64,000 nt of DNA from the NCBI RefSeq assembly GCF_037482165.1, contig NZ_CP148048.1, positions 806,001 through 870,000 of the forward strand, in the 5' to 3' direction. The position numbers were made by a program, and so were the translations under genes. Below, in pieces: positions 1 through 9,362 of the stretch. Numbering within the stretch: position 1 is the first letter of the stretch; each line of letters begins with the position of its first letter. This DNA comes from Parvimonas micra. Its GTDB lineage: Bacteria > Bacillota > Clostridia > Tissierellales > Peptoniphilaceae. Below the pieces are notes generated by a model that searched no databases, was not told the DNA's origin, and worked only from the letters and a program-made list of their open reading frames with translations.

Positions 1-1018
1 TTATAACTTTTGCATCTCCAAGACCTGACTCAATAACGTCCGGATATATTGTTCCTTGAGCTAAGTAATCTACTTGACCAATTTTTTTAGCTTCATCTTC
101 GAAAACTCTAATAAATTCTTCTCCAATTATTTTTCTTTTTTGTTCAGGATCTGTAACTCCTTTAAGCTTTTCTAAAAATCTGTCTTTTGCATTTACTCTT
201 ACAAAATTTAATTCATCATTTTTAAAAGCTTCTTCTACTTCATCACCTTCATTTTTTCTCATAAGTCCTGTATCAACAAATACACAAGTTAATTGGCTTC
301 CAATAGCTTTTGAAAGTAATGATGCACAAACAGAAGAGTCAACACCTCCTGAAAGAGCTAATAAAACTTTTTTATCTCCTACAGTTTGTTTTATTTTTTG
401 TATTTGTTCATTCATAAAGTTTTGCATTGTCCAATCACCACTTGCATTACAAATATCGTAAAGGAATGATTTTATTAATTCTTTTCCTTCTTCTGAGTGA
501 TTAACTTCTGGATGATATTGAACTGCATAAATTTTCTTTTCTTCATTTTCTATTCCAGCATAAGGACATGTATCAGTATGTTGAATACAGTCAAATCCTT
601 CGGGAAGTTTTACAACTTGATCTTGATGACTCATCCAAACAGTTGTTTCAGATTTCATATTTGAAATAAGTTTTGAATTTTTATCTTTGATGCACAAAGT
701 TTTTCCAAATTCCTTTTTGTCAGCTTTTTCAACAACTCCACCAAATGTTTGAGATATTAATTGCATTCCATAACATAATCCTAAGATTGGTATGTTAAAT
801 TCAAAAATTTCTTTTTCAATTTTTGGCGCATTTTCGTCATAAACACTATTTGGGCCGCCTGTAAAAATTATACCGATAGGTTTTTTTGTATTTATTTCAT
901 TAACTGCTTTATTGTAAGGAACAACTTCACAATATACATTAAGATCTCTAACTCTTCTAGCAATTAATTGGTTATATTGTCCTCCAAAATCAACAACAAG
1001 TATTAATTCATTTTTCAT
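1..1018 (-). CDS. guaA: GMP synthase (glutamine-hydrolysing), 3' end cut by window
   Basis: Makes GMP from XMP, glutamine and ATP in the cytoplasm, the last step of guanine nucleotide synthesis. About 339 N-terminal residues are visible. The class I amidotransferase domain comes first, with its nucleophile Cys at about residue 82 (GLCYGMQ) and the partner motif YHPEVNH. The PP-loop ATP pyrophosphatase motif ALSGGVDSS follows. The C-terminal dimerisation domain lies beyond base 1. The ATG follows GGAG at good spacing. The gene lies downstream of a purine-nucleoside-type binding lipoprotein, separated by a terminator. I saw no purine riboswitch upstream. The family assignment is secure; the reading frame is open to the window edge. 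Confidence 0.97.
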   Translation of the reverse strand, partial: MKNELILVVDFGGQYNQLIARRVRDLNVYCEVVPYNKAVNEINTKKPIGIIFTGGPNSVYDENAPKIEKEIFEFNIPILGLCYGMQLISQTFGGVVEKADKKEFGKTLCIKDKNSKLISNMKSETTVWMSHQDQVVKLPEGFDCIQHTDTCPYAGIENEEKKIYAVQYHPEVNHSEEGKELIKSFLYDICNASGDWTMQNFMNEQIQKIKQTVGDKKVLLALSGGVDSSVCASLLSKAIGSQLTCVFVDTGLMRKNEGDEVEEAFKNDELNFVRVNAKDRFLEKLKGVTDPEQKRKIIGEEFIRVFEDEAKKIGQVDYLAQGTIYPDVIESGLGDAKVI

Positions 1019-1102
1019 AAAATAGTCTCCTTATTTTTATTTAACAATAATATTATATAATAATAATAGCAAAAGGTAAATATTAATATAATCATTTTAA
1101 TT

Positions 1103-1129
1103 AAAAAAGGAAGCTTCCGCTTCCTTTTT
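1103..1129 (-). terminator. Rho-independent terminator after the BMP lipoprotein gene
   Basis: Read on the minus strand, GGAAGC and GCTTCC pair around a GGAA tetraloop and are followed by six T. It sits just past the stop codon of the lipoprotein gene and separates it from guaA. Confidence 0.85.
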
Positions 1130-1138
1130 GTTGATAAT

Positions 1139-2191
1139 TTATTTTACTTCAGTTGGTACAGTAATTTTACCATCTGCAATGCTCTTCTTTAATTCTTCAA
1201 TTTTTTGTTTTAATTCATCAGGAATTTTAATCTTTAATTGATCTTCTTTTCCATATGCAACATCAACACCGTTTGTTTTAAGTGAAAATTCAATAGTTTC
1301 TCCACCTCTGAATTTTCCTTCATATAAATCTTTTCCAACACTCTTAATAGCTTCGTTTACTTTTTTGATTGTAGAAGCTACAACATATTCTGGTGCTAAG
1401 TAAGATTGATCTCTATCTACACCAAAAACAAATTTTTTGTTTTCTTTGGCTGATTCGATTACTCCATTACCAGTTCCACCTGATGCATGGAAAATCATAT
1501 CAACACCTGATGAGTACATGCTATTTGCAATAGCTTTACCTTTAGTAGCATCACCAAAACTTTCAGCATATTGAGCAACAACTTCTACTTTTTTGTTATT
1601 GTCTTTTGCAGCAAGTTCAACACCCGCTCTAAATCCTGCTTCAAATTTTTTGATTAATGGAGATGTAATACCACCAACAAATCCTACTTTATTTGAAGTA
1701 GTTAATGTTCCAGCTAAATATCCAACTAAAAATGAGTTTTCATTATCTGCAAATATTGTTCCAATTAAATTCTTTGGTGTGTTTTCAAAAGAAGAATCAA
1801 TGATTACATATTTTTGATCAGGATTAGCTTTTGCAGCAGCTTCAATATCTTTTGCTAGCGCAAATCCAATTCCAGCAATTAAATCATTTTTAGCATCAAG
1901 TAAAGTTTCTAAGTTCGTTTTGTAATCAGAAGCTTGTTTACTTTCAACATAAGTAGGTTTTTCAATTATACCTTCTTTTTCTAATTCTTTTAATCCTTCA
2001 TAAGCAGATTGGTTAAAAGATTGATCATTTACACCACCAGTATCTGTTACCATAGCATACTTAATTGGTTTTTTAGTGTTTTCTTTTTTTTCTTCTGTCT
2101 TTGTGTCTTTTGATTCATTAGGTTTAGAAGAGCAACCTGTTAAGATCATAGCGCCAACTAAAAGTGCCGCAAAAGTCTTTTTGAGTTTCAT
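1139..2191 (-). CDS. BMP-family nucleoside ABC transporter substrate-binding lipoprotein
   Basis: Probable extracellular binding protein of a nucleoside ABC importer (BmpA/Med/PnrA family). The 350-residue product has a lipoprotein signal peptide with lipobox LTGC, making Cys20 the lipidated residue. A Lys/Glu-rich linker follows, then the BMP fold with the typical early DTGGVNDQSFNQSA motif and GGxxxP-type segments. AGGAGG precedes the ATG. The matching permease and ATPase genes are not beside it; a BMP-type set lies at 40.4-44.0 kb in this window and is the likely partner. The neighbouring guaA supports a purine link. The exact ligand cannot be read from sequence. Confidence 0.93.
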   Translation of the reverse strand: MKLKKTFAALLVGAMILTGCSSKPNESKDTKTEEKKENTKKPIKYAMVTDTGGVNDQSFNQSAYEGLKELEKEGIIEKPTYVESKQASDYKTNLETLLDAKNDLIAGIGFALAKDIEAAAKANPDQKYVIIDSSFENTPKNLIGTIFADNENSFLVGYLAGTLTTSNKVGFVGGITSPLIKKFEAGFRAGVELAAKDNNKKVEVVAQYAESFGDATKGKAIANSMYSSGVDMIFHASGGTGNGVIESAKENKKFVFGVDRDQSYLAPEYVVASTIKKVNEAIKSVGKDLYEGKFRGGETIEFSLKTNGVDVAYGKEDQLKIKIPDELKQKIEELKKSIADGKITVPTEVK

Positions 2192-2261
2192 ATAAAACCT
2201 CCTAGTTTATTTAGTCAAATACATTATATATCAAAGTTATCAAAAATTCAATACTTTTTTA

Positions 2262-5200
2262 CTAATCTCCGACTAAATTGTCACCATTTCCTGAATTATT
2301 GTCATTTTTCTTATCATGATTAATATTTTCACCTGATTCCGATTTACTATCTAAATACTGCCCTATTATATCTCTAACAATTGGACCACAATAAGCTCCA
2401 GCTCCACCTTGAAATATTACTGTTGCAATAGCAATTTCTGGTTTATTATAAGGTGCAAAAGAAACATTCCATGCATAGTTATCATATGCTTGTCCAGTAA
2501 CTGGATTTACTCCACTTTTTTGTGCAGTACCTGTTTTTGTTCCAATTTCAATTGGTAAATTTTTAAATATTTTAGAATTTTCTGAAGTCTTAGATGCCAT
2601 ATTCATACCTTCCAAAATATACTTTAGATTTTTAGGATTAAAACTAGATTTTTCAGTTTCAGGATTATTTTGAAATGAAACTGTCTTATTATCATAACTT
2701 ACTATTTTTTCAATAACAGATGTTTTTATCTTCTGACCTCCGTTTGATATCATCGCCATATATCTAGCCATTTGAATTGGAGTATATGCATTTTGACCTT
2801 GTCCAATTACTGTATTTAAAGAGTCTGCATTAGACCAAGAAGCTTGATTTAAATAATCAAACTTTATCATATCAGCTAGAGTAGTTTTTGAATTAGAAAC
2901 AGTTTCTTCTGCTTTTAATTCTAATTTTTCTAATCTTTTAATCACTTCAGTTCTTGATGGAACAGTATCTTCATCAGCCCAACTTACAATAGTATCAATA
3001 ATTTTAGTAAAATCATAGTCATCTTTATTTTTTCCATCCAATATATATTTATCAATTTCTTTTTCGAGTTTTTGCTTTAACATAATTTTTGTTAAAGATT
3101 TCTTAGTATTTGAATCAGGAACAACACCCTTACTTTCTTTAGGTACATTAATTTCAATTCCTGTTCTTTCACCAAGTCCCAATTCTTTTACTGTTTTTGA
3201 TAAATCTTCTATTGTAACTTTAGTTCCAGTTTTTTTATTTGATTTTGGGTTTTCTCCTAAAGCTAAAGCGTAAAAATAATAGTTACAACTGTCTCTTAAT
3301 GCTGTTCTTAAATTTTCATTACCATGAGTTTTTTTATATTGATTCCAAATCCAACAACCAAATTTAGTATCCCCAACATCCATTACACCTTGACAGTTAA
3401 TGTTTTCATTAGGATTCAATCCTTTTTCAAGCGCTGTTAAAGCAGTTGCCAATTTAAAAGTAGAACCTGGTTGTGAAATACTTTGAGTTGCTATATTATA
3501 CAGAGGTCTTGGAGCAAGAAAATCTCTTGGATCTTCAGGAAACAAACTTATCCAATCACTATTTGAAATTCCAGTTACAAAAAGATTTGGATCATAGGAA
3601 GGATAACTTGCAAGAGCTAACACTTTTCCTGTTTTTACATCGAGAACTACAACCGCTCCACTTGTTGCATTTTTATGACTTTCATTAGGTCTATAGCTTC
3701 CCCACTTACTTTTATATTCACTTCCATTTCTTATAGATTCTAAAGTACGTTTTAAAGACTCTTCTGCTACCTTTTGTAAATCTGAATCAATTGATAAATA
3801 AACATTTTTTCCAGGAATAGCTTGTGTTTCAGAAATAGTTTCTGTTCTATTCCCTCTATTATCAACCATAACTTTCTTAAATCCATCTTGTCCTTTTAAA
3901 GAAACTTCTTGACTTTCTTCTACTCCCGTTTTTCCAATGAAACTATCAGAAGAGTAACCCTTATCTTTACTATATTTTTCAATTTCATCTTGCTGTGATA
4001 TTTTTCCAATATATCCTAAGATATGTGAAGCCATTTCTCCGTTAGGATAGTACCTTATAGGTTCCATTGAAACCGTAAACCCATTGTTATTCTCAAATTT
4101 TTCTTTTATATGGGAAATACAGGGTTCAGAAATACCATATGTTAATGTTATAGGAATATATGCTTTATCTCCTTGTAACTCTACTTTTCTATTTAAAACC
4201 AAATAACTATATGCATTATAATCATCTAAATTTTCAATAGAATATGTCTTTTTTAAAATTTCAAATAAACTTTCAGCAGTATAATCATCTTTAATTTTAT
4301 ATCTATTTTTTATTTCTGTACGATTTATATTATAAACATAGTCAAATGATTTACTAGTTATTGAAATTTTTAAAATTATATTGTTTTCTGTATTTACTTC
4401 TTGAGCAACAGTTTTTATTTCATCTGATAGAACAAAATCATAGAGTATATTATTATCTTCAGCAATAGAAATTAGATGAGTTAAAGGTTCTACATCATTT
4501 TTAGAATTATCTTTATAATTAAATTGAACTACTTCCTTATCCTTTTCATCTTTAACAAGAGTATAATCAACATTTGCATCTATACCTTTTTCTTCTAATT
4601 TTTTTAATAATATTTCTGCAGGAATGATTTTATTACCATTTTTATCAACTTTGACATAGCTCAATAATTTATCCATAGTAAACTTTCTAACCATATTGTA
4701 AAAATCATCTTTTGCACTTGTCTCCATTGTTACCTTAGAATTTTGTTTATTTAATTCAGATTTAATTAATAATAAATTATATCTATTTAAATCAACTAAT
4801 GGTTTTAATTCAATATTATTTAAAAGATTTCTATTTTTTAATTCATCATAAACTAATTTTCTTGCCAAAGGTTGATCTAGTATTTTTCTTATTATTGATT
4901 TATCATCTTTTACTAATGATGCAACATGAGAATAAATACCTTTAGAAAGATCTTTTCCTTTTGCATATTCATCATATTTTGTACCTTTAGTAAAAGTAAT
5001 TTCTCCACTATCTACATCAAAAAAATCACTTGGAACATATATTCCTTTAAGTTGTAAATCTCTAATAACTTTTTTAATTATATAGTAAGAAAATTCTGAT
5101 GATGAATTTTTTTCAATTTTTAGTTTTAAAATATCTTCTACTAAATTATTTTCCATAATAATATCAAGTACTTTCTCTTTTGGAGATTTTAATTCAGTAA

Positions 5201-5618
5201 AATAATCTAAATCTGAAGAATATACAAAGTAATTAATTCCTAAAAAATAATCATCAGTATCCCAACTAGCACCATCTTTATTAAGTATTTTAATTAGTTC
5301 TTCAATCTTATTTGCTTTTTCATCTTTATTTAGTCTATTAAATTCATCTTTTAAAATTTGAACAGCTGGACTAGTTTTTACTCCTGCTAACAACTTTCCA
5401 TTTTTATCATAAATATTTCCTCTAGGGGCAGTTATTTTTACATCTTTAAGTCTATTATTATCTGCTTTATCTCTATAGTCATTACCATTTATAATTGTTA
5501 AGTGAAATAATTTGAGAACTAGTGCAGACATCAAAATAAATAAAATTGAATAAACTATCTTATATCTTAATTGTCTATCATTAATCTTTTCTAATTTATT
5601 CTTATCAAAAATTTTCAT
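2262..5618 (-). CDS. Penicillin-binding protein 2 (class B transpeptidase), unusually long
   Basis: Cross-links peptidoglycan during cell elongation with the Mre proteins and a SEDS polymerase. The 1118-residue protein has one N-terminal membrane helix (about 22-44) and a PBP dimerisation region. The transpeptidase domain has STFK (about residue 720), SCN (about 780) and KTGTA (about 1027). Class B PBP2 proteins are usually 600-750 residues, so this one carries several hundred extra residues between the membrane anchor and the catalytic domain, plus a charged insert between SCN and KTG. It lies 11 bases after mreD in the same operon, which supports an elongasome role (mrdA/pbpA-like). The C-terminus is Asn/Asp-rich. 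Confidence 0.92.
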   Translation of the reverse strand: MKIFDKNKLEKINDRQLRYKIVYSILFILMSALVLKLFHLTIINGNDYRDKADNNRLKDVKITAPRGNIYDKNGKLLAGVKTSPAVQILKDEFNRLNKDEKANKIEELIKILNKDGASWDTDDYFLGINYFVYSSDLDYFTELKSPKEKVLDIIMENNLVEDILKLKIEKNSSSEFSYYIIKKVIRDLQLKGIYVPSDFFDVDSGEITFTKGTKYDEYAKGKDLSKGIYSHVASLVKDDKSIIRKILDQPLARKLVYDELKNRNLLNNIELKPLVDLNRYNLLLIKSELNKQNSKVTMETSAKDDFYNMVRKFTMDKLLSYVKVDKNGNKIIPAEILLKKLEEKGIDANVDYTLVKDEKDKEVVQFNYKDNSKNDVEPLTHLISIAEDNNILYDFVLSDEIKTVAQEVNTENNIILKISITSKSFDYVYNINRTEIKNRYKIKDDYTAESLFEILKKTYSIENLDDYNAYSYLVLNRKVELQGDKAYIPITLTYGISEPCISHIKEKFENNNGFTVSMEPIRYYPNGEMASHILGYIGKISQQDEIEKYSKDKGYSSDSFIGKTGVEESQEVSLKGQDGFKKVMVDNRGNRTETISETQAIPGKNVYLSIDSDLQKVAEESLKRTLESIRNGSEYKSKWGSYRPNESHKNATSGAVVVLDVKTGKVLALASYPSYDPNLFVTGISNSDWISLFPEDPRDFLAPRPLYNIATQSISQPGSTFKLATALTALEKGLNPNENINCQGVMDVGDTKFGCWIWNQYKKTHGNENLRTALRDSCNYYFYALALGENPKSNKKTGTKVTIEDLSKTVKELGLGERTGIEINVPKESKGVVPDSNTKKSLTKIMLKQKLEKEIDKYILDGKNKDDYDFTKIIDTIVSWADEDTVPSRTEVIKRLEKLELKAEETVSNSKTTLADMIKFDYLNQASWSNADSLNTVIGQGQNAYTPIQMARYMAMISNGGQKIKTSVIEKIVSYDNKTVSFQNNPETEKSSFNPKNLKYILEGMNMASKTSENSKIFKNLPIEIGTKTGTAQKSGVNPVTGQAYDNYAWNVSFAPYNKPEIAIATVIFQGGAGAYCGPIVRDIIGQYLDSKSESGENINHDKKNDNNSGNGDNLVGD

Positions 5619-5629
5619 ATAAGTACCTA

Positions 5630-6127
5630 CTAAAATCTAAATTTTCTCTTTTTGAATACTTTTCTCAACAAATAATTACATATCAAGTATAATAAAACAT
5701 TCAAAATTAATTCAATAATTATTGGACCTTTTAAATAATTTAAAAGTTCTACTGAAGATGAATTTCCAAGAATCATATTAATTATAGTATTCATAATCCA
5801 ATAAAACAAAGTTGCTACTACTGTAATTATGGAACCTGAACGTATATCTCCTTTATTAATTGAATCTTCATTATATCCAACTATAAATCCTATCATATAA
5901 TAAATTAATGCTCTAATTCCAATCAATTTTGAGAATAAAATATCTTCCAGAAAACCAAGAACAATTCCTGAATAACCTGATATATATGATCCATAATTCA
6001 TAGCTATTGCTACAACAAGTGCTAGACTCATATTTGCTTTTGAGTTAAAAATACTAAAATTTGGCAATATAGCAGTTTGTATCATAATACTAGCAAAAAA
6101 CAACAATACAATTTTTAATCTATTCAT
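5630..6127 (-). CDS. mreD: Rod shape-determining protein MreD
   Basis: Integral membrane protein of the elongation machinery that binds MreC. The 165-residue product is almost entirely hydrophobic, with about five membrane spans and a basic C-terminal tail (RKVFKKRK), as expected for MreD. I chose the ATG giving MNRLKIV because GGTGAT lies about six bases upstream; a start four codons earlier is possible. It overlaps the end of mreC, showing translational coupling within mreB-mreC-mreD-pbp2. Confidence 0.88.
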   Translation of the reverse strand: MNRLKIVLLFFASIMIQTAILPNFSIFNSKANMSLALVVAIAMNYGSYISGYSGIVLGFLEDILFSKLIGIRALIYYMIGFIVGYNEDSINKGDIRSGSIITVVATLFYWIMNTIINMILGNSSSVELLNYLKGPIIIELILNVLLYLICNYLLRKVFKKRKFRF

Positions 6128-6983
6128 TCTTATCACCATTTCCTTTTAATACGAAAACTCTAAATAAAGTTGTAAAATCTACTGGAGATTTTACATTTAT
6201 CTTTTTTTCTAAATTATTTTCTGAAGTTTTTACTTCTGTAACTTCACCGATATATAGATTACTTGGAAATACACCACCTCTTCCAGAAGTTACTAACTTA
6301 TCTCCAACAACAACATCTGCATCTGATTTATACATAAACCCAGATAGAAAATCATTTTCTTGACCATTAATAGCACCAAAAGATTGAGTTCTTACAACAT
6401 TAAAAGAAACATTACTTGCAGAATCAACTAAACTAGAAACTTTACTCCAGTTGTATCCCACTTCTATAACTTTTCCAACGACAGCCTTAATATAAGTGTT
6501 ATTTTCGTCCCCTACAGTTCCCTGTACAATAATATCTCCAACTTTCACGCCATCTTTACTACCTTTATTAATATTAAATCTTACAAATAGATTATTATTA
6601 TCTAAAGCAATTACATTAGCACTTAAAAGATTTTCTTTATTTTTCATATATAGATTATATTCATTTTTTAGAAATTCTTCTTTAGCAATTATATTCTCCA
6701 TATTTGTCGCTTTTTCTTTAAGTTCTGCATTCTCAACTTTTAGTTTTTCATTTTCTTCTCTAATTGCTTTTGATCCAAAAATATTTTTAAAAACTTCCTT
6801 TGAATTAGCAATTGATGAATAAATTATTCTTGAAATTGAATTTGTAACTGTTCCTATCGCATTTTCACCAATATTCATAATAGAAGAATTATTACTGAAA
6901 AAAATAATAGAACTTAAAATAATTATAGTGGTGAAAAAAGATATCTTCTTTTTACGTGCTTTAATATTTCTAAATCTATTCAT
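6120..6983 (-). CDS. mreC: Rod shape-determining protein MreC
   Basis: Extracytoplasmic scaffold that links MreB to PBP2. The 287-residue protein has a basic cytoplasmic N-terminus, one membrane span (about 15-31), a coiled coil rich in Glu, Lys and Asn (about 65-105), then the beta-rich MreC domain with the GxxVGDxVVTSGRGG-type region near its end (GDKLVTSGRGGVFP). It overlaps mreB upstream by eight bases and mreD downstream by eight bases. Confidence 0.93.
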   Translation of the reverse strand: MNRFRNIKARKKKISFFTTIIILSSIIFFSNNSSIMNIGENAIGTVTNSISRIIYSSIANSKEVFKNIFGSKAIREENEKLKVENAELKEKATNMENIIAKEEFLKNEYNLYMKNKENLLSANVIALDNNNLFVRFNINKGSKDGVKVGDIIVQGTVGDENNTYIKAVVGKVIEVGYNWSKVSSLVDSASNVSFNVVRTQSFGAINGQENDFLSGFMYKSDADVVVGDKLVTSGRGGVFPSNLYIGEVTEVKTSENNLEKKINVKSPVDFTTLFRVFVLKGNGDKNE

Positions 6984-7998
6984 TACTTTTTCTCCTATTA
7001 TTTTTAACTTTTAATTCACTTGCTAGTATACTAGCTCCAGCACAAGTACAAGTCAATGGATTATCAACGACGTTAATAGCTATCCTCAATTCATTTTGTA
7101 AATATTCAACACATCCATTAATTTTGGAACATCCTCCCGTTAAAAAAATCCCATTCCTTAAGACGTTACCAGTCATTGATGGTGGTGTTTTTTCTAATAT
7201 AACTTTGATTGCATCAGCAACTGCATTAAAAAGCGGAAATAAAGAAGATGTTATATCTTTCCCATAAATTGTTGCATTTCTAGGCATTCCACTATTTATA
7301 TCTCTCCCAAATATTGATAAATTATTAGTAATATTGCTAGTGATAAATGACGAAAGGTTAATCTTTATATATTCAGCAGTTTCTTTATCTATCATGAGAT
7401 CATATTTATTTTTAACAATATTTATAATATCATAATCAACTAAATCTCCCCCAATATCTACAAACTTAGTTGCAACAACTCCTCCTAAACTTACTAGTGA
7501 AACGTCAACTGTTCCACCACCTACATTAGCTATAATGCTACCTGATGGCTCTAAAGCAGGAAGTCCCATTCCTATTGCGGTTGCTACGGCACTTGGAATA
7601 AATTCAACACTTCTAGCTCCAGAATATATTACACAATCTTCGATAGCTCTTCTATCAACTTCGGATATTCCACTAGATATCGCTATATATACTTTAGGAT
7701 GAAAAATTGAAAAATTTGATTTTGCTTTTTTTAATAAATTAGTAAGCATTACTTGTGCAATCTCAAAATTTATTATTTTTCCACCCTTTATTGGTGATAA
7801 AGTTATAATATTATCAGGAGTTTTTCCTTCCATACTTTTTGCTTTCTCTCCGACTGCAACAATTTCATAATTATTTAAATCTACAGCCACTACAGAAGGT
7901 TCTATAATCTTACCATCTTTTCTTTTTGAGTAAATTAGAGTATTAGATGTACCTAAATCTAAAGTCAAATCTTCCCCTAAAATCCATGAAAAACTCAT
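6976..7998 (-). CDS. mreB: Rod shape-determining actin homologue MreB
   Basis: Forms membrane-associated filaments that guide cell-wall elongation. The 340-residue protein has the actin-fold phosphate loops DLGTSNTLIY near residue 16 and GGGTVDVS near 160, plus the adenosine motif LTGGCSKI near 290. It is close to normal MreB length. It is first in mreB-mreC-mreD-pbp2 and starts 14 bases after the radC stop, so the genes may be co-transcribed. Its presence suggests the cell is not purely coccoid, or that MreB has been kept for short rods. Confidence 0.93.
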   Translation of the reverse strand: MSFSWILGEDLTLDLGTSNTLIYSKRKDGKIIEPSVVAVDLNNYEIVAVGEKAKSMEGKTPDNIITLSPIKGGKIINFEIAQVMLTNLLKKAKSNFSIFHPKVYIAISSGISEVDRRAIEDCVIYSGARSVEFIPSAVATAIGMGLPALEPSGSIIANVGGGTVDVSLVSLGGVVATKFVDIGGDLVDYDIINIVKNKYDLMIDKETAEYIKINLSSFITSNITNNLSIFGRDINSGMPRNATIYGKDITSSLFPLFNAVADAIKVILEKTPPSMTGNVLRNGIFLTGGCSKINGCVEYLQNELRIAINVVDNPLTCTCAGASILASELKVKNNRRKSNE

Positions 7999-8011
7999 TA
8001 TTCTACCTCTC

Positions 8012-8875
8012 TTATCTCATTAATCCCTTTTCTTTTAAACTTATATACTTGTTATATCCAATTATAATATGATCTAATAATCTTATTCCAACCAAATCTC
8101 CAACATCTTCTAACCTTTTTGTTATGTCTATGTCTTGTGAACTTGGAGTAGGATCACCACTTGGATGATTGTGCAAACAAATAATACTATTTGCACCATA
8201 TTTCAATGCATACTTAAAAACTTCTCTTGGATGAACGATAGATGAATTCAAATCCCCTTTTGATATTTCGTTCCAAGATATTATTTTATTTTTTGTATCT
8301 AATAATAAGACGTAAAAATGCTCTTTCATTTCGTCTCTTAATATATTCATGAATATATCTGCAACACTTTTTGGAGAACAAAATGAAAAATTATCAACAC
8401 ATTCTCTCATGTTTAATCTTTTAAAAAGCTCTAAAGCGGAAATCAAACTACAGGCTTTAGATAATCCAATACCATCAATTTCCATAAGATCATTAATTGT
8501 AATCTCACTTATTCTATGAAATTTACTCATATAAATCCATAATTTTTTTGAAAGAGCTAAAACATCTTCTTTTTTTGAACCACTTCGAATTAAAATTGCT
8601 AAAAGTTCATATTCTGATAAACTTTCAGGACCAAATTTATAAAGTTTCTCTCTAGGCTTATCCGTTTCCTTTAATTCATTTATTGAAATAGTAAAAGTTT
8701 CAATATCTTTATATTCAATATTTTTTAATCTATTTACTTCACTTATTGTTTTATCTGCAAAAGGTATTTCTCCTTCTTTAACTTCTTTTTCAAATGATTC
8801 TTTATCTTTTATTTTTTCATTTTTTAAAAATACATTTAAATCTTTTAAAAATTCTTCATAACTATAATTTGACAT
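8012..8875 (-). CDS. radC: RadC family JAB1/MPN domain protein
   Basis: DNA-repair-associated family whose biochemical role is still unsettled. The 287-residue protein carries a helix-hairpin-helix region (MEIDGIGLSKACSL) and a C-terminal MPN+ metal site with HNHPSGDP and a following Asp. Typical RadC is about 220-230 residues; this one has about 65 extra charged residues at the N-terminus. I chose the ATG (MSNYSYEEF) after GAGG rather than the ORF start five codons earlier. It overlaps the Gx-transporter gene by 14 bases. Confidence 0.9.
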   Translation of the reverse strand: MSNYSYEEFLKDLNVFLKNEKIKDKESFEKEVKEGEIPFADKTISEVNRLKNIEYKDIETFTISINELKETDKPREKLYKFGPESLSEYELLAILIRSGSKKEDVLALSKKLWIYMSKFHRISEITINDLMEIDGIGLSKACSLISALELFKRLNMRECVDNFSFCSPKSVADIFMNILRDEMKEHFYVLLLDTKNKIISWNEISKGDLNSSIVHPREVFKYALKYGANSIICLHNHPSGDPTPSSQDIDITKRLEDVGDLVGIRLLDHIIIGYNKYISLKEKGLMR

Positions 8876-9362
8876 AATAACCTCGTACAATTTTATACAT
8901 AAAATTTGAAATCACACCAACTAGTATGCCTGTAAAAATTCCAATCATTCCTAAAATAGGAATAAAATTAACTAAAGTTCTTGAATTTAAAAGAACCATA
9001 GAAACTAGTATTTGAACCATAACATGAGAAACAGAACCTAAAACACTTATTCCTATTAAACTTAAAAATTTACTACAAAACTTATTTAATACATACATAA
9101 TAATAATACTTGTAAATCCAGCAGTAAAATTATATATAAAACTTATTGGATTTCCTAAAATTATCACCAATAAAATAGCTTTTAAAAATGAAATAATAAA
9201 TGCTTCCTTAAAGCCAAATAATAAAATAGAATTTATTATTATTATATTTGATAATCCTAATTTCACATTTGGTACGGGAATTGGAATATAATATTCTAGT
9301 AATGAAACTATTAAAGCTACTGAAACAAATAATGAAATTAAAACTACTTTTCTTGCTTTCAC
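8862..9362 (-). CDS. Gx transporter family membrane protein (Hpre_diP_synt_I family)
   Basis: Small hydrophobic protein of 166 residues with about five membrane spans. The early IPIPVPNVKLGLSN motif is characteristic of the family annotated as heptaprenyl diphosphate synthase component I or Gx transporter. That label is misleading, because these proteins look like substrate-binding components of small-molecule transporters. The GTG start overlaps the TAG of the preceding NusG-II gene by one base (TAGTG), so the two are translationally coupled. In other Firmicutes this pair occurs near flavin and extracellular electron-transfer genes (EetB-like, from memory). The substrate is unknown here. Confidence 0.8.
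   Translation of the reverse strand: MKARKVVLISLFVSVALIVSLLEYYIPIPVPNVKLGLSNIIIINSILLFGFKEAFIISFLKAILLVIILGNPISFIYNFTAGFTSIIIMYVLNKFCSKFLSLIGISVLGSVSHVMVQILVSMVLLNSRTLVNFIPILGMIGIFTGILVGVISNFMYKIVRGYYVKL

Noticed and set aside
1019-1102. Purine riboswitch before guaA
   Set aside because: The 84-base stretch has no matching helices or loop sequences.
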